DNA of 64,000 bases from Oscarella lobularis (taxonomy: Eukaryota; Porifera; Homoscleromorpha; Homosclerophorida; Oscarellidae). Under the pieces are notes generated by a model. That model searched no databases and had not been told where the DNA came from. It saw only the letters and a list, made by a program, of their open reading frames with translations. This document shows, piece by piece, positions 36,135-45,485 of this stretch. The stretch is from positions 1,054,001 through 1,118,000 of the forward strand of contig NC_089190.1 in assembly GCF_947507565.1 (NCBI RefSeq). Reading direction: 5' to 3'. The first letter of the stretch is position 1, and each line of letters begins with the position of its first letter. The translations under genes and the position numbers were made by a program.

Positions 36135-39097
36135 ATGTCGTCCAGAAAACGGTCGCCAGAGCACGAACTGATTGCTCTCGAGGGAGAATTGGCCGAGAAG
36201 AAGCGAAAGCTTTTACAACTCCAACGCATGAAAGAGAACGATGCGGCAGAAGACGCCGAAGAAGACGACGATGAAGATCCTCCCCTCGAATTGTTCGATT
36301 CCGACTCGAACAGCCTACTAGAAGTGCAGCCAGTCTCCCCTCCAGAAAAAAGTAGGTAGTTTCGTAAAGAAATCAGAACGAAAAGACCAGTAGGCTTCAA
36401 TTTCTAAAACATCGAGCATGTCTCCTTATAATAGTCTCTCTCCCTTTCTACGTTCTTTGACAGTCACCTACTCTGTACACAGGTGAAGAGGCGATGATCA
36501 CTGAGGAGAAAGAGGAGGTAGAGGAGCCGCTATTGTTGACGGTGAGATCGACGAAAAATCATTCTCCGTCTGAGAAACCAAGTCGAAAAGACGAGAAGAA
36601 GGAGAGGAATTCGACTAGGCACGACGAGAGTGGGGTAACTAGGTCGGATCGACGTAACAGCGACGATGAAAGACGATCGGAGAGGGATCGTCGTCATCGT
36701 CATTATCCGGAGCGAGAGAGGAGGAGGAGTCGGGGGGATGACGACGGTAGAAGTGCGCCCGATCGAGGAGATCGTCGCGAGCGACGAAAAGACGAGGATC
36801 GCGTTGGAAAGGACGGCGGGGACTTGAGGGCGGAGTTGGATCGACGACGGCGAGAACGAGAGGCGAGAGTCAGAGACAGAGAGGCGAACGAGAAGAAGAA
36901 GGAGCCCGATAGGAGAGACAGGGAAAAGGAAAAAGAAAAGGAAAGGGATAAGCAGAAGATAAAGAAAGAAGATGACTTGAAAGAAAAGTTGAAGCCAAAG
37001 GCAAAGGACACTCCGCCTGTTGTAGTTATAGATTCTTCCCCGCAGGAAGAAACAGCGAACATATCAATGCCCACAGAAGAAAAAACGACAGACAATGTTT
37101 CCCCTATAACTATAAGTGATGAAGAAGTAAAAGAAGTAGTGAAGCTAGAGGACACAGAAGATACGTCAAAGCCGAACCAAAGTGGCGCTGACGAAGACGG
37201 GGACGTCGACATGGAAACGGGACCCCTACCTGTCTACCATCCAGCCATATCAGGATGCAGAAGCGTAGAGAAAGAGTACGAATATTTGAATAGGATCGAA
37301 GAGGGAACATATGGGGTCGTCTATCGCGCTCGCGATAAGAAGACGAGTGAGTTGTTCTGACTATCTATCTATCTGGAACCCTGTCGTGACGTTTACTTAG
37401 ATGAGATCGTGGCCCTGAAGAAGGTTAAGATGGAGAAAGAGAAGGAGGGCTTTCCTATCACGTCGCTTAGGGAAATCAATATGTTATTGAAGGCTCGTCA
37501 TCCTAATATTGTACACGTTCGAGTGAGTTATCTTCTTTTCGCTTGCCCCTTCCTTCCTTTTTAGTAGCTAATTTCATTCATAGGAAATCGTAGTGGGAAA
37601 CAGCATCGATAAGATTTACATTGTAATGGAATACGTAGAACACGACCTGAAGGCGCTGATGGAGTCGATGAAACAACCGTTTCTCGTTGGTAGGCCGAGT
37701 GTATGACTGGAGTAGAGATTCGTTTTTGAATTGCGTGTTTTGTCAGGTGAAACGAAAATGTTGATGTTGCAGCTGCTCCGAGCCGTCCAGCATCTTCACG
37801 ACAATTGGATTCTTCATCGCGATTTGAAGCTCTCCAATTTGCTGCTGAGCCACAAAGGAATACTCAAGGCTAGCGCTGCCTTTGAACGGTTAATTCTCCT
37901 TATGAGACGACGTCTATTAGGTCGGTGACTTTGGCTTGGCGCGAGAGTACGGTTCGCCTTTGAAGGATTACACTCAATTGGTGGTCACTCTTTGGTACAG
38001 GGCACCTGAACTGCTGCTAGGAACGAAGGTGAGAGCAGGGCTTGAGTTTCTCTCTATCATATGCTGATGCACATGTATTTTATGCAGTCTTACTCTACTG
38101 CTATTGATATTTGGTCCGTTGGCTGCATCTTTGGCGAACTCCTTCAACACAAGCCCCTCTTTCCAGGCAAATCAGAAATTGATCAAGTTAATAAGATATT
38201 TAAGGTCAGACTAATGCCGCGTCATTACTTAGGTTTAATTAGTTTTTTCTACCAAAGGGCCTGGGGACTCCCAATGAAAAGATTTGGCCTGGATGGAGTG
38301 CGCTTCCTGCTGTGCAGAAGGTGCGTCTACTTGTCACGTGTGTAGCCTTTGTGATCGAACTGCTTGGCAGGTTAATTTTGCAGTACAGCCTTATAACAAT
38401 CTAAGAACAACTTTTCCTTATTTATCAGAATGCGGCCTGGATCTTCTTAATAAGTAAGTGCGCACGTGCACCATATATTTATCAAGTCCTGTAGTGCTTA
38501 GAGATGAGATGTGGGATAGAGGTAGATCTCCAATAGAGTGTGCGAGGGAAGAGCTTATCTTTCATTTCTGTAGTGGGCAATCTTCCGGTTCTAAAGGATA
38601 TGGAATGCAGTGCACAGTATAAATTATATACAACGTGTAGAGTTTTAAGGGATTTTACTTTATTGATTTCATGACACTAACTTCGTCTTTTTTTATTAGG
38701 TTTCTAACCTATTATCCTTCGAGACGAATATCAGCAGATGACTCTCTGAAGCACAAATATTTTGCCGTAGGATTTGCAGGCTTTATATAGACAACCGTGT
38801 CTCTAAATCCTATTCTATGCAGGAAACGCCTCTTCCGGTCGATCCTTCCATGTTCCCCACGTGGCCAGCCAAGTCGGAGTTGTCCAGAACGCAGAGGCGC
38901 GACGCTAGTCCTGTGGCACCGACCGGCGGTCAGAAAATAGAAGAAACTGAGGTAAAAGAGCGTTGATGCCTTTGTACTACTATGAAGGAATTTTTTTTTC
39001 TCAGGGAGTTGATCCCGATCCGACAGGCGGATTTCACATGAATTTGGCCAATCAAGGCTACGCAGCTAAAGGTCCGGGATTTAGCCTACGATTCTAG
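36135..39097 (+). CDS. CDK11: Cyclin-dependent kinase 11 (PITSLRE kinase)
   Basis: Nuclear kinase that pairs with cyclin L and acts in transcription and splicing. Start 36135 ([20 protein letters not shown]). A long Arg/Glu/Asp/Lys-rich N-terminal region fills most of 36494-37230 (for example [30 protein letters not shown]), as in animal CDK11. The kinase starts [20 protein letters not shown] then [11 protein letters not shown]. The family name motif is intact: [20 protein letters not shown], here PITSLRE without change. Catalytic loop [14 protein letters not shown] (37810-37850), [31 protein letters not shown] and [20 protein letters not shown] follow. The tail has [19 protein letters not shown] and ends [11 protein letters not shown], stop 39095-39097. 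Introns split the kinase domain into many small exons. Confidence 0.96.
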
Positions 39098-39228
39098 CGC
39101 GAAACTTTAAAGTAATTAGCGAATTTTACATAACATGTATTAAATTGAGAACGCTTAGCGTGCGCTGCGCCATTCCATGTGACCGAGTTGAGCGCGTTTT
39201 TGCACACACGAAGTCTCGCGAACGAACG

Positions 39229-40258
39229 ATGTCCGACGATCGTCCCAACTTGAAGAAACAGACGACGATGGCAGCGACAGCCAAAGTACGACTTCCGACT
39301 GCCTCGGGGGAGACTCGAAGCGACGATCGTTCGCAAATTCGGCTCCGCGTTCGTCATTTCGTCGTTTTTAGGAAGGCGCTGCGTTTCTCGGTCCAGACGC
39401 GGCGACGATGGGCGACGCCGACGTCAGAACGCGCGGCCAAAAGCGCGAATTAGAGAAAGCGACGTCGTCGACTCCGGAAAAATCGCCGGCAAAAATGACG
39501 CGAACGACGACGATCGCCGCCACGGCTCAAGTGAGACGGGGGGGGGGGCCCCCCGAGGGGGAAAACTCGCGCGCGAGGGGCGTGGAGTGGGCGTGGCTCG
39601 TCACTACCAACGTTTCCAGGAGGGTGCCGCGCTTTTGGGCGAGAAGGAGCATAGGCGTACGAGGTCTCAGACAAAGGAGGCTGAAACGGAGCCAAAGCCA
39701 CCGAGTCTGCAAAAAGCTCGAACGATGGCAGCGACAGCTAAGGTGACTCTGGAGTATGGATCATCGTGTCGAAGAGACTCATGTCGTGACGTTAGGAAGG
39801 AAAGGCGTTGCTTGGAGAAAAGAGACGGGGTAAAACCCGATCCGGTACGGCCGAGAAAAAGAAGGAGGAGAAGGAGGAGGAGAAAGACGATGACGATGAC
39901 GATGACGTTCCTCCTCCTCCGGCTTTGAAGCGAGACACGACTATAGCGGCGACAGCCAAAGTAGCGTCATTTTCCTTCGATACTTGGACTTTTTGATTAT
40001 TTTTGTTTAGGAAGGAACTGCTCTTTTAGGCGATAAAGAGTTAGGCAGTACTCGTTCGGAGACGGCGGCCGCTGCGGCTGCCGAGGCCGCCGCCGACGAG
40101 GAGAAAAAGCCGGCGATGAAGAGAACGACTACCATGGCTCAGACGGCCAAGGTCGGTTTCAATTACTTCGTACTCTTTTTTTCAAAAAGTGCAATTGGTG
40201 GCTTTGTTTTCAGGAAGGCGAAGAGTTCGTCAACCGGAAAACTGGAGCTGAGCCTTGA
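39229..40258 (+). CDS. Unrecognised tandem-repeat protein, one TMAATAK-EG repeat per exon
   Basis: Six exons: 39229-39285, 39372-39530, 39620-39742, 39796-39960, 40011-40151 and 40214-40258. Each has a length divisible by three and every intron is phase 0. Each of exons 1-5 ends with a variant of TTMAATAK (QTTMAATAK, RTTTIAATAQ, ARTMAATAK, RDTTIAATAK, RTTTMAQTAK). Each of exons 2-6 begins EG (EGAAFLGPD, EGAALLGEK, EGKALLGEK, EGTALLGDK, EGEEFVN). The mature unit is therefore K-x-T-T-M/I-A-A-T-A-K-E-G-x-A-L-L-G, joined by highly charged linkers (one with KKKEEKEEEKDDDDDDD). About 229 residues, no signal peptide, no membrane helix. It resembles intrinsically disordered repeat proteins. KEG recalls synuclein KTKEGV and the layout recalls WH2/beta-thymosin repeats, but it fits neither consensus. 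Function unknown. Confidence 0.8.
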
Positions 40259-40384
40259 AAACGAACGACTTCATATAGTACTGCTGCCTGTTTTTCTCTC
40301 TCTCTCTCTGTCTCTCTCTGCTGAAGTCTTTGTTTGTTTTACGCTTTGCCTTGCCCTCCTCCCCCTTTTTCTTTTTGATTGAGA

Positions 40385-41206
40385 CTAAGGTGGAATTCGT
40401 TCAAAAGGGTCTGTGTCGTTGAAACATTGCGAAAAAACGCTATCTACCGCCGCTTCCGCTTCGACGCGTTCGACGTCTCGTACGCAGAGAATCGACTCGA
40501 CTGCTCGCGCTCGAACGCACTTCTGCACACAGGGGCATAAAACGCGGAGAAAAACACGTCCTTAGGCACACTACCGACCTGCTGGTGTTTCCTCCATCCA
40601 AACTTCAAACGAGCAAAGTTCTCCTTCCAAAAGAAACAGTCACCACTAAGATTAGCAGCTCGAATCTTTAAAAAAAAAGGGGGTCGAGGTTTTGGTAATG
40701 AACAAAGATTCCCTTTTCCTTGCCTCGGTGCAGGCGAGATGTTTCAAGTTATCCCAGTCGATTTTGGCTCGGCAGTGATCGTAGGCGTGGATTAGTTCGT
40801 GAGTTAGAGTGTCTTCCATACTTCCCTGAGAATAGACGGTATTCTCGCAGAGAACTACCTGAGAGGCCATACAAGATTAAATAATATTTATTGATTTTTG
40901 CTTCTGCGCACCTGATTTCTGTAGGGATCGAAGCCCCCTAAGACTTTTCCAGAACACGGTTCACAAACAACGTGTTTTCCTACGTCGACCTCACTACAAG
41001 TAGGCAGAAGAATTTTCGGTCAAAACGGTCTCATAGCGGCTCTCTTTTCATTTTACCAGCCTACTTTCTTCATAGCGTCTAGCATGAATTTGACGTAAGC
41101 AGCTGAAAGTTCGGTTAGAATAAAAAAGACGCCTAAAGTGGCTAGGACCTACATCGTTTGAAAGCTCGATCGAGTCTCCTAACGCATCTTTCGTGAAATT
41201 TTCCAT
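40385..41206 (-). CDS. ATP23: Mitochondrial inner membrane metalloprotease ATP23
   Basis: M76 peptidase of the intermembrane space that processes ATP synthase subunit 6 precursor in yeast and acts as a chaperone. The zinc site [16 protein letters not shown] is at about 40755-40830. Preceding exons give [34 protein letters not shown] and [19 protein letters not shown]. After it come HLACTE, then [34 protein letters not shown] and [12 protein letters not shown], stop at 40385. The intron between ACCGAG and ATTCGAGC begins with GC (GCAAGG), a non-canonical GC-AG intron fixed by homology. Start is uncertain: the in-frame ATG at 41206 ([12 protein letters not shown]) is the first, while homology extends a little upstream. 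The C-terminus is shorter than the human protein. Confidence 0.9.
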
Positions 41207-41328
41207 CTGACACGCCGTTTCCTCCTCTCGAAGGAAAGTTTTCTCTCTCCGAGTTCGAAGTCATCGTGCGCTATGTGCGTAGGCACGCCTCCACGGATCC
41301 CGTACGCGCTACTGTACAGTCGGAGAAA

Positions 41329-42531
41329 ATGGGCGTCACGGGAAGACTGGCGTTGAGAAGTCCGAGATTCGTCGTGCTCGCGCTCTCGCTTGCGTGCCTA
41401 CTCGGTCTCGCCGTCTACATGATTGAGTACGACAGCGCGGAAGAGTCGGCGAAATCGCCGCTAGAGGCGGCGGCTCGCGAAGAGAAAAAATCGCACCACG
41501 CGGACCACAACGCGATCAAGCACGCCAACGTGTTCACGAAACCCAACGCAAAGATCGACGACATGAAAGAGAAGTACGATCGCGGCGACGGCGGTAACGA
41601 TGACGTCAAAATCAAAAAAGATATCCAAAAAACCGAAATCGAAAAAGCGAAGCAGACGACTCCCGATCGAATCGACGTCTATTTCGCCCTGACGAACGTC
41701 CACAAGGATCGTCGAGAGCAATTCGATCGTTTCGCGAAGAGCCTTCTGAAACACACGCGCTCGCGCCTGCGCTTTCACGCGCTCGTCGATTCGACGGGTC
41801 GCGACGCGGTGACCGGATCCGTACCGGAAGGGCCGTCGATCAAAATACTCTTCTACGATATCAATGACGTTGCTAAGCGAGCCGAACCGTTTGTCAAACC
41901 GCTGAAAGATCATTTTGTCGGCAGTCAACGATCCTACTATAGTAATCCGATATTTTTCGTGCCGGTCGTTTTGCATCGGTTGCTTGGCGACGACGTGCAT
42001 AGACTCGTCGTTCTCGATACGGATATGGAGTTTCGTTCCGACATTCAGATATTAGCGAATCTGTTCGATAGTTTCTCGCCGAATCATCTGATGGGTCTCG
42101 CTCACGAACAGCAGCCCGTCTATCGGCACGTCTTTCACATGTATAGGAATTCGCATAAGGGGACGTTGGTCGGCGATCCGCCTCCAAATGGTCTGACTGG
42201 TTTTAATAGTGGCGTCGTTCTGATGCACTTGGAGCGTATGCGCTCGTCCAAGTTCTATAATCAAGCCGTTCAGGGGCAGATTGTCAAGGAGATGGCGGAG
42301 CGGTATCTGTTTCAGGGTCATCTCGGCGATCAGGATTTCTACACGCTATTGAGTCTCGAACGAGCGGATCTCTTTTTTGTTTTGCCGTGCACGTGGAATC
42401 GGCAGCTGTGCACGTGGTGGGGCGATCACGGCTATAAGGGCGTAATGGACGAGTATCACACGTGCGAGGGTAACGTGAATTTGTACCACGGTAATTGTAA
42501 TACGCCCATACCAATAGATAATAATGCGTAG
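41329..42531 (+). CDS. XXYLT1: Xyloside xylosyltransferase 1-like GT8 enzyme
   Basis: ER/Golgi type II glycosyltransferase that adds the second xylose to O-glucose glycans on EGF repeats such as those of Notch. Single exon. I prefer ATG 41329 (MGVTGRLALRSPRFVVLALS) because the anchor VVLALSLACLLGLAVYMIEY follows directly; an alternative in-frame codon is at 41266. A charged stem is followed by the catalytic domain from RIDVYFALTNVHKDRREQFD. The metal-binding DxD is in LVVLDTDMEFRSDIQIL (42010-42060). Then come GLTGFNSGVVLMHLERM, FQGHLGDQDFYTLLSLE and LPCTWNRQLCTWWGDHGY. The closing motif is VNLYHGNCNTPIP, with a metal-site His. The last three are characteristic of XXYLT1. Divergent from ATP23 with about 120 bases between starts. 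Confidence 0.92.
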   Translation: MGVTGRLALRSPRFVVLALSLACLLGLAVYMIEYDSAEESAKSPLEAAAREEKKSHHADHNAIKHANVFTKPNAKIDDMKEKYDRGDGGNDDVKIKKDIQKTEIEKAKQTTPDRIDVYFALTNVHKDRREQFDRFAKSLLKHTRSRLRFHALVDSTGRDAVTGSVPEGPSIKILFYDINDVAKRAEPFVKPLKDHFVGSQRSYYSNPIFFVPVVLHRLLGDDVHRLVVLDTDMEFRSDIQILANLFDSFSPNHLMGLAHEQQPVYRHVFHMYRNSHKGTLVGDPPPNGLTGFNSGVVLMHLERMRSSKFYNQAVQGQIVKEMAERYLFQGHLGDQDFYTLLSLERADLFFVLPCTWNRQLCTWWGDHGYKGVMDEYHTCEGNVNLYHGNCNTPIPIDNNA

Positions 42532-42870
42532 AATTCGAAACAGGCAATTCCTTTTGATCATAATAAGGATAATAATAATAAACTCAGACTTACATTTTGC
42601 ACACAGGGAAATCGTCACTTGGGGATGTATTATTCATAAGTACACAAACGAATGAGTGACTTTTGCTACGGGTGAAGATTTGCACCACTGTAGTATACTA
42701 CAGTAGTCAGAAAAGGAACATACCAAAGATAAAGACGAGAGTACTCTTTATTGACATTCAAGATTCTACAGAACGCGTGCACTACAACGTTGACGACAAG
42801 TTATAAAATAGGAAAGTGCACTGACTGACGTGTACTACTACTAACATTGTCTCTATCTATACCATAACAT
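42532..42870. other. Convergent 3' spacer
   Basis: Between the 3' ends of XXYLT1 and the folate-receptor-like gene. No gene is seen. AATAATAATAAA sequence near 42569-42582 may supply a poly(A) signal. Confidence 0.5.
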
Positions 42871-43453
42871 TTATATGAACTTCACGATTGCGACGATGGC
42901 GAGAAGAACGAGCGAAGACGTCGCGCGTCCGGCGCCGTCAAACGCCTCTTCGTCGAAATCGAAGCATCGACTCGTCGAGGAGACGGAGACGAAATTCTGC
43001 GCCTCGCAGAACGATTTTCCGTCCGCGTACAACGTCCCCACCTTCGTTCCGTTGAATAGGGCGTCCTCGCACTCGTTGTACGTGTCGCTGCAGAAGGAGG
43101 AGCACATTTGAACGCGTCCCGCCGTGTACCAGATGTTCTGCTGCGGCGAACAGAAGTGGCACATCATGTAGTTGACTCGATTGCGACAGCCCGTGCTCGC
43201 GCCTTGCAGCGGCGGCATCTGGTCGAACGCCGAGACGACTTCGGTTCGTACGCAGCAGGCCGATGCCCTGTACCACGTGCAGTTCGGCAAATTGACTTGT
43301 ATCGAGTGAACGCGAGCGTCGCCTTGGGAGACGAAGGTCGTAATGTCATCGGGGAACGGTTTGCGAGGCGATTTTACCGTAATAAGGACACTGCCCGGCG
43401 CTGAAAACGTAAGCGATCGAAGCCGAGAGGACGAGATAGCGAAGTAGACTCAT
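42871..43453 (-). CDS. Folate-receptor-like Cys-rich GPI-anchored protein
   Basis: Start at 43453, signal peptide MSLLRYLVLSASIAYVFSAG. After one short intron (GTAAAATCG to CTCCCAAG) the frame continues CPYYGDARVHSIQVNLPNCT and WYRASACCVRTEV. MCHFCSPQQNIWYTAG and VQMCSSFCSDTYNECEDALF follow. The CCxxxE and paired-Cys pattern matches the folate receptor-like domain also found in HHIP and retbindin. The end (RATSSLVLLAIVAIVKFI, stop at 42871) is a short hydrophobic tail without cytoplasmic part, as for a GPI signal. Ligand unknown; it need not bind folate. Start codons of this gene and DCAF5 are 71 bases apart. Confidence 0.75.
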
Positions 43454-43524
43454 CGCCAACACGGCCACGCCTAAGAGAAGATGACGTCGACGTTTAGAGC
43501 ACGCTAACTCGTCTGTTCTCCCCG
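43454..43524. promoter_or_regulatory. 71-bp divergent spacer between the folate-receptor-like gene and DCAF5
   Basis: GC-rich spacer between opposite start codons. Inferred bidirectional promoter; no specific site recognised. Confidence 0.45.
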
Positions 43525-45244
43525 ATGTGGCTGCGCCACGAATGCGAAACGGGTCGCCGTGACGTTCGCCGATCGTACGTCTCGTCGAAAATGCACGGGG
43601 CGGCCGGCCGACATCTACCCAGTCTGACGATGCGCGGACACTGCGGCTGCGTGAACGCGCTCGAATTCTCGAAGAACGACGGCGGTCAGTGGATCGTCTC
43701 GGGCGGCGACGATACGCGAGTGCTCGTCTGGAACGCAAATCGAATCGCTGCTGGCGTCGTTGAGGCCAATTCTCTAAAAACTCGTCACGCGTCGAATATT
43801 TTCACTGTTCAATTCGACAACGAATCGCGCTGCGTCTATTCGGGAGGTAAATCGTTATGTGACGTCATTTACGCTATGATGTCACGCTCACACAGGAAAC
43901 GATGCCACGGTGTTGTGTCACGATCTCGGAAGGTTGCACGCCACGTGATCAAAATTATTAATTAATTAATTGATTTGCTCTGTCCTCTTTAGGCAAGAGG
44001 CGATGGATGTCTTTCCTCACGCCGAGCCTGTTTACAGCCTCAGCGTCGATCCCCATCACAGCTGCATATTCTCGTCGGCCGGCCAAGACGGCAAAGTTTT
44101 GCTTTGGGACAGGCGAGCGTCGAGCGAAGGTCGACTTTCTTCTCGCCGTCTCGCATGCATGTACTCCATCCCTGGTTTTCTTTCCAGGTTCCTGTACGCG
44201 TCTCATGCAGTCGTCGCACTCCTTCCACTCGGTCGCTTTCCATCCGGTGGAACCTCGTTTCATTGCCACGGCCAACGTCTGGGACGGCGTGCGTCTGCAC
44301 GACATTCGCCAGCCAAGAAAGTGCACCGACAACTCAGACGAGAAAATAAAAAGATAAATACTACTCTCTTCCGCACAGGTGTTACATTCACTATGGTGTC
44401 AGACAGAAAGCGATGAGCGTCGCATTCAATCGCTCCGGAACGGAATTATTCGTTCTGCGTCGGCGCGCGCCGCCGCTGCTCTACAGCGTGTACGACGCGA
44501 GCGACGACGGATGCCAGTTTCTTCATAACGGCTACGCGAATGCGTGCACGATGAAGAGCGGATGCTTCGCAGGAGAGAACGACGAAGTACGCAGCGTGTA
44601 GGGGAATGCGTTATTGGGTCTATTTCACCTCGTTTAGTACGTTGTATCGGGATCAGATGATTTCAACGTGTACATGTGGAGGATACCGAGTAGTAGAGAG
44701 ACGAGAGGTATTTGACCATATGATGCCTTCTCTTTTTTTTGGTATCTTTTTTTTCGAGGTTCTGTTCAGTCGTCGGCGCAGTTTGTTTTGCCTGGCCATC
44801 GTTCGATTGTGAATCAGGTTCGCTTCAATTCTCGCACGATGGTTCTTCTCACGTCGGGCGTCGAAAAGATCATTAAAGTTGGAGTCGAACAGCCTCGATT
44901 TGTTTCCGCGACTATCTTCTCCCTCCCTCCCTTATATATTATAGATGTGGAGTCTTTTCCCCAGCAGCTCCTTCGAAGAAGAGTCGGTGCCGCGACAACG
45001 ACGACGACTTTTCACCAGTCTAGATCACGTCGATATTATGCTGTCGCTCGGCGCTTCCACCGGCGGGCGATCGACCGCCGAAGACGAGCGCATGCTGGAG
45101 TTTTTCGACTCGCTCATAGAACAGGATCACGCACCGTCGGATACTGATACCGACTCGGGGAGTTCGAGCAGTGGCACGACTACGGATGATGGCGTTGCTA
45201 ATGATAGTGATGACAGTTCCAGCGATGACGGACGGGGCTGCTAG
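43525..45244 (+). CDS. DCAF5: DDB1- and CUL4-associated factor 5 (WD40 substrate receptor)
   Basis: WD40 protein that recruits substrates to the CUL4-DDB1 E3 ubiquitin ligase. Start 43525 (MWLRHECETGRRDVRRSYVS) is the first in-frame ATG. WD repeats: MRGHCGCVNALEFSKNDGGQ, WIVSGGDDTRVLVWNANRI, HASNIFTVQFDNESRCVYSG, EPVYSLSVDPHHSCIFSSAG, then VLLWDRR, HSVAFHPVEPRFIATANVWD, MSVAFNRSGTELFVLRRRAP, NACTMKSGCFAGENDE, and LPGHRSIVNQVRFNSRTMVL with SGVEKIIKV. The order and sequences follow human DCAF5 closely. The last exon gives an acidic tail (DTDTDSGSSSSGTTTDDG) and stop at 45242-45244. It is much shorter than human DCAF5, whose long disordered C-terminus is missing. Confidence 0.92.
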
Positions 45245-45485
45245 TCATACTTTCTTCTGACATCTATATATCTTTTAATTAGCAGAGGTTTCTTTCTCCT
45301 TCAAGTAAGTCCTCCTCGTTGTACCTAGTGAGTACGAATGATTCATTGAGAGTTTGATACGCCTGACGCTAGGCTGGTTTATAGACCCTGCAACGTACGG
45401 TGTTCTCATAACAAAAAGATTACGTAGAGACAAACAATGTTAAAAAGCAACAGCGTACAGTCAACGGGTAAAAAAACGGACACAG

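Noticed and set aside
36703-37212. Long Ser/Phe-rich minus-strand frame
   Set aside because: It is the antisense of the Arg/Glu/Asp-rich CDK11 N-terminus; low-complexity codons keep the opposite strand open.
39229-40258. Beta-thymosin or synuclein assignment of the repeat protein
   Set aside because: Beta-thymosin needs an LKKTET-type core and synuclein needs KTKEGV with hydrophobic flanks. Neither is present, so the family name is left open.
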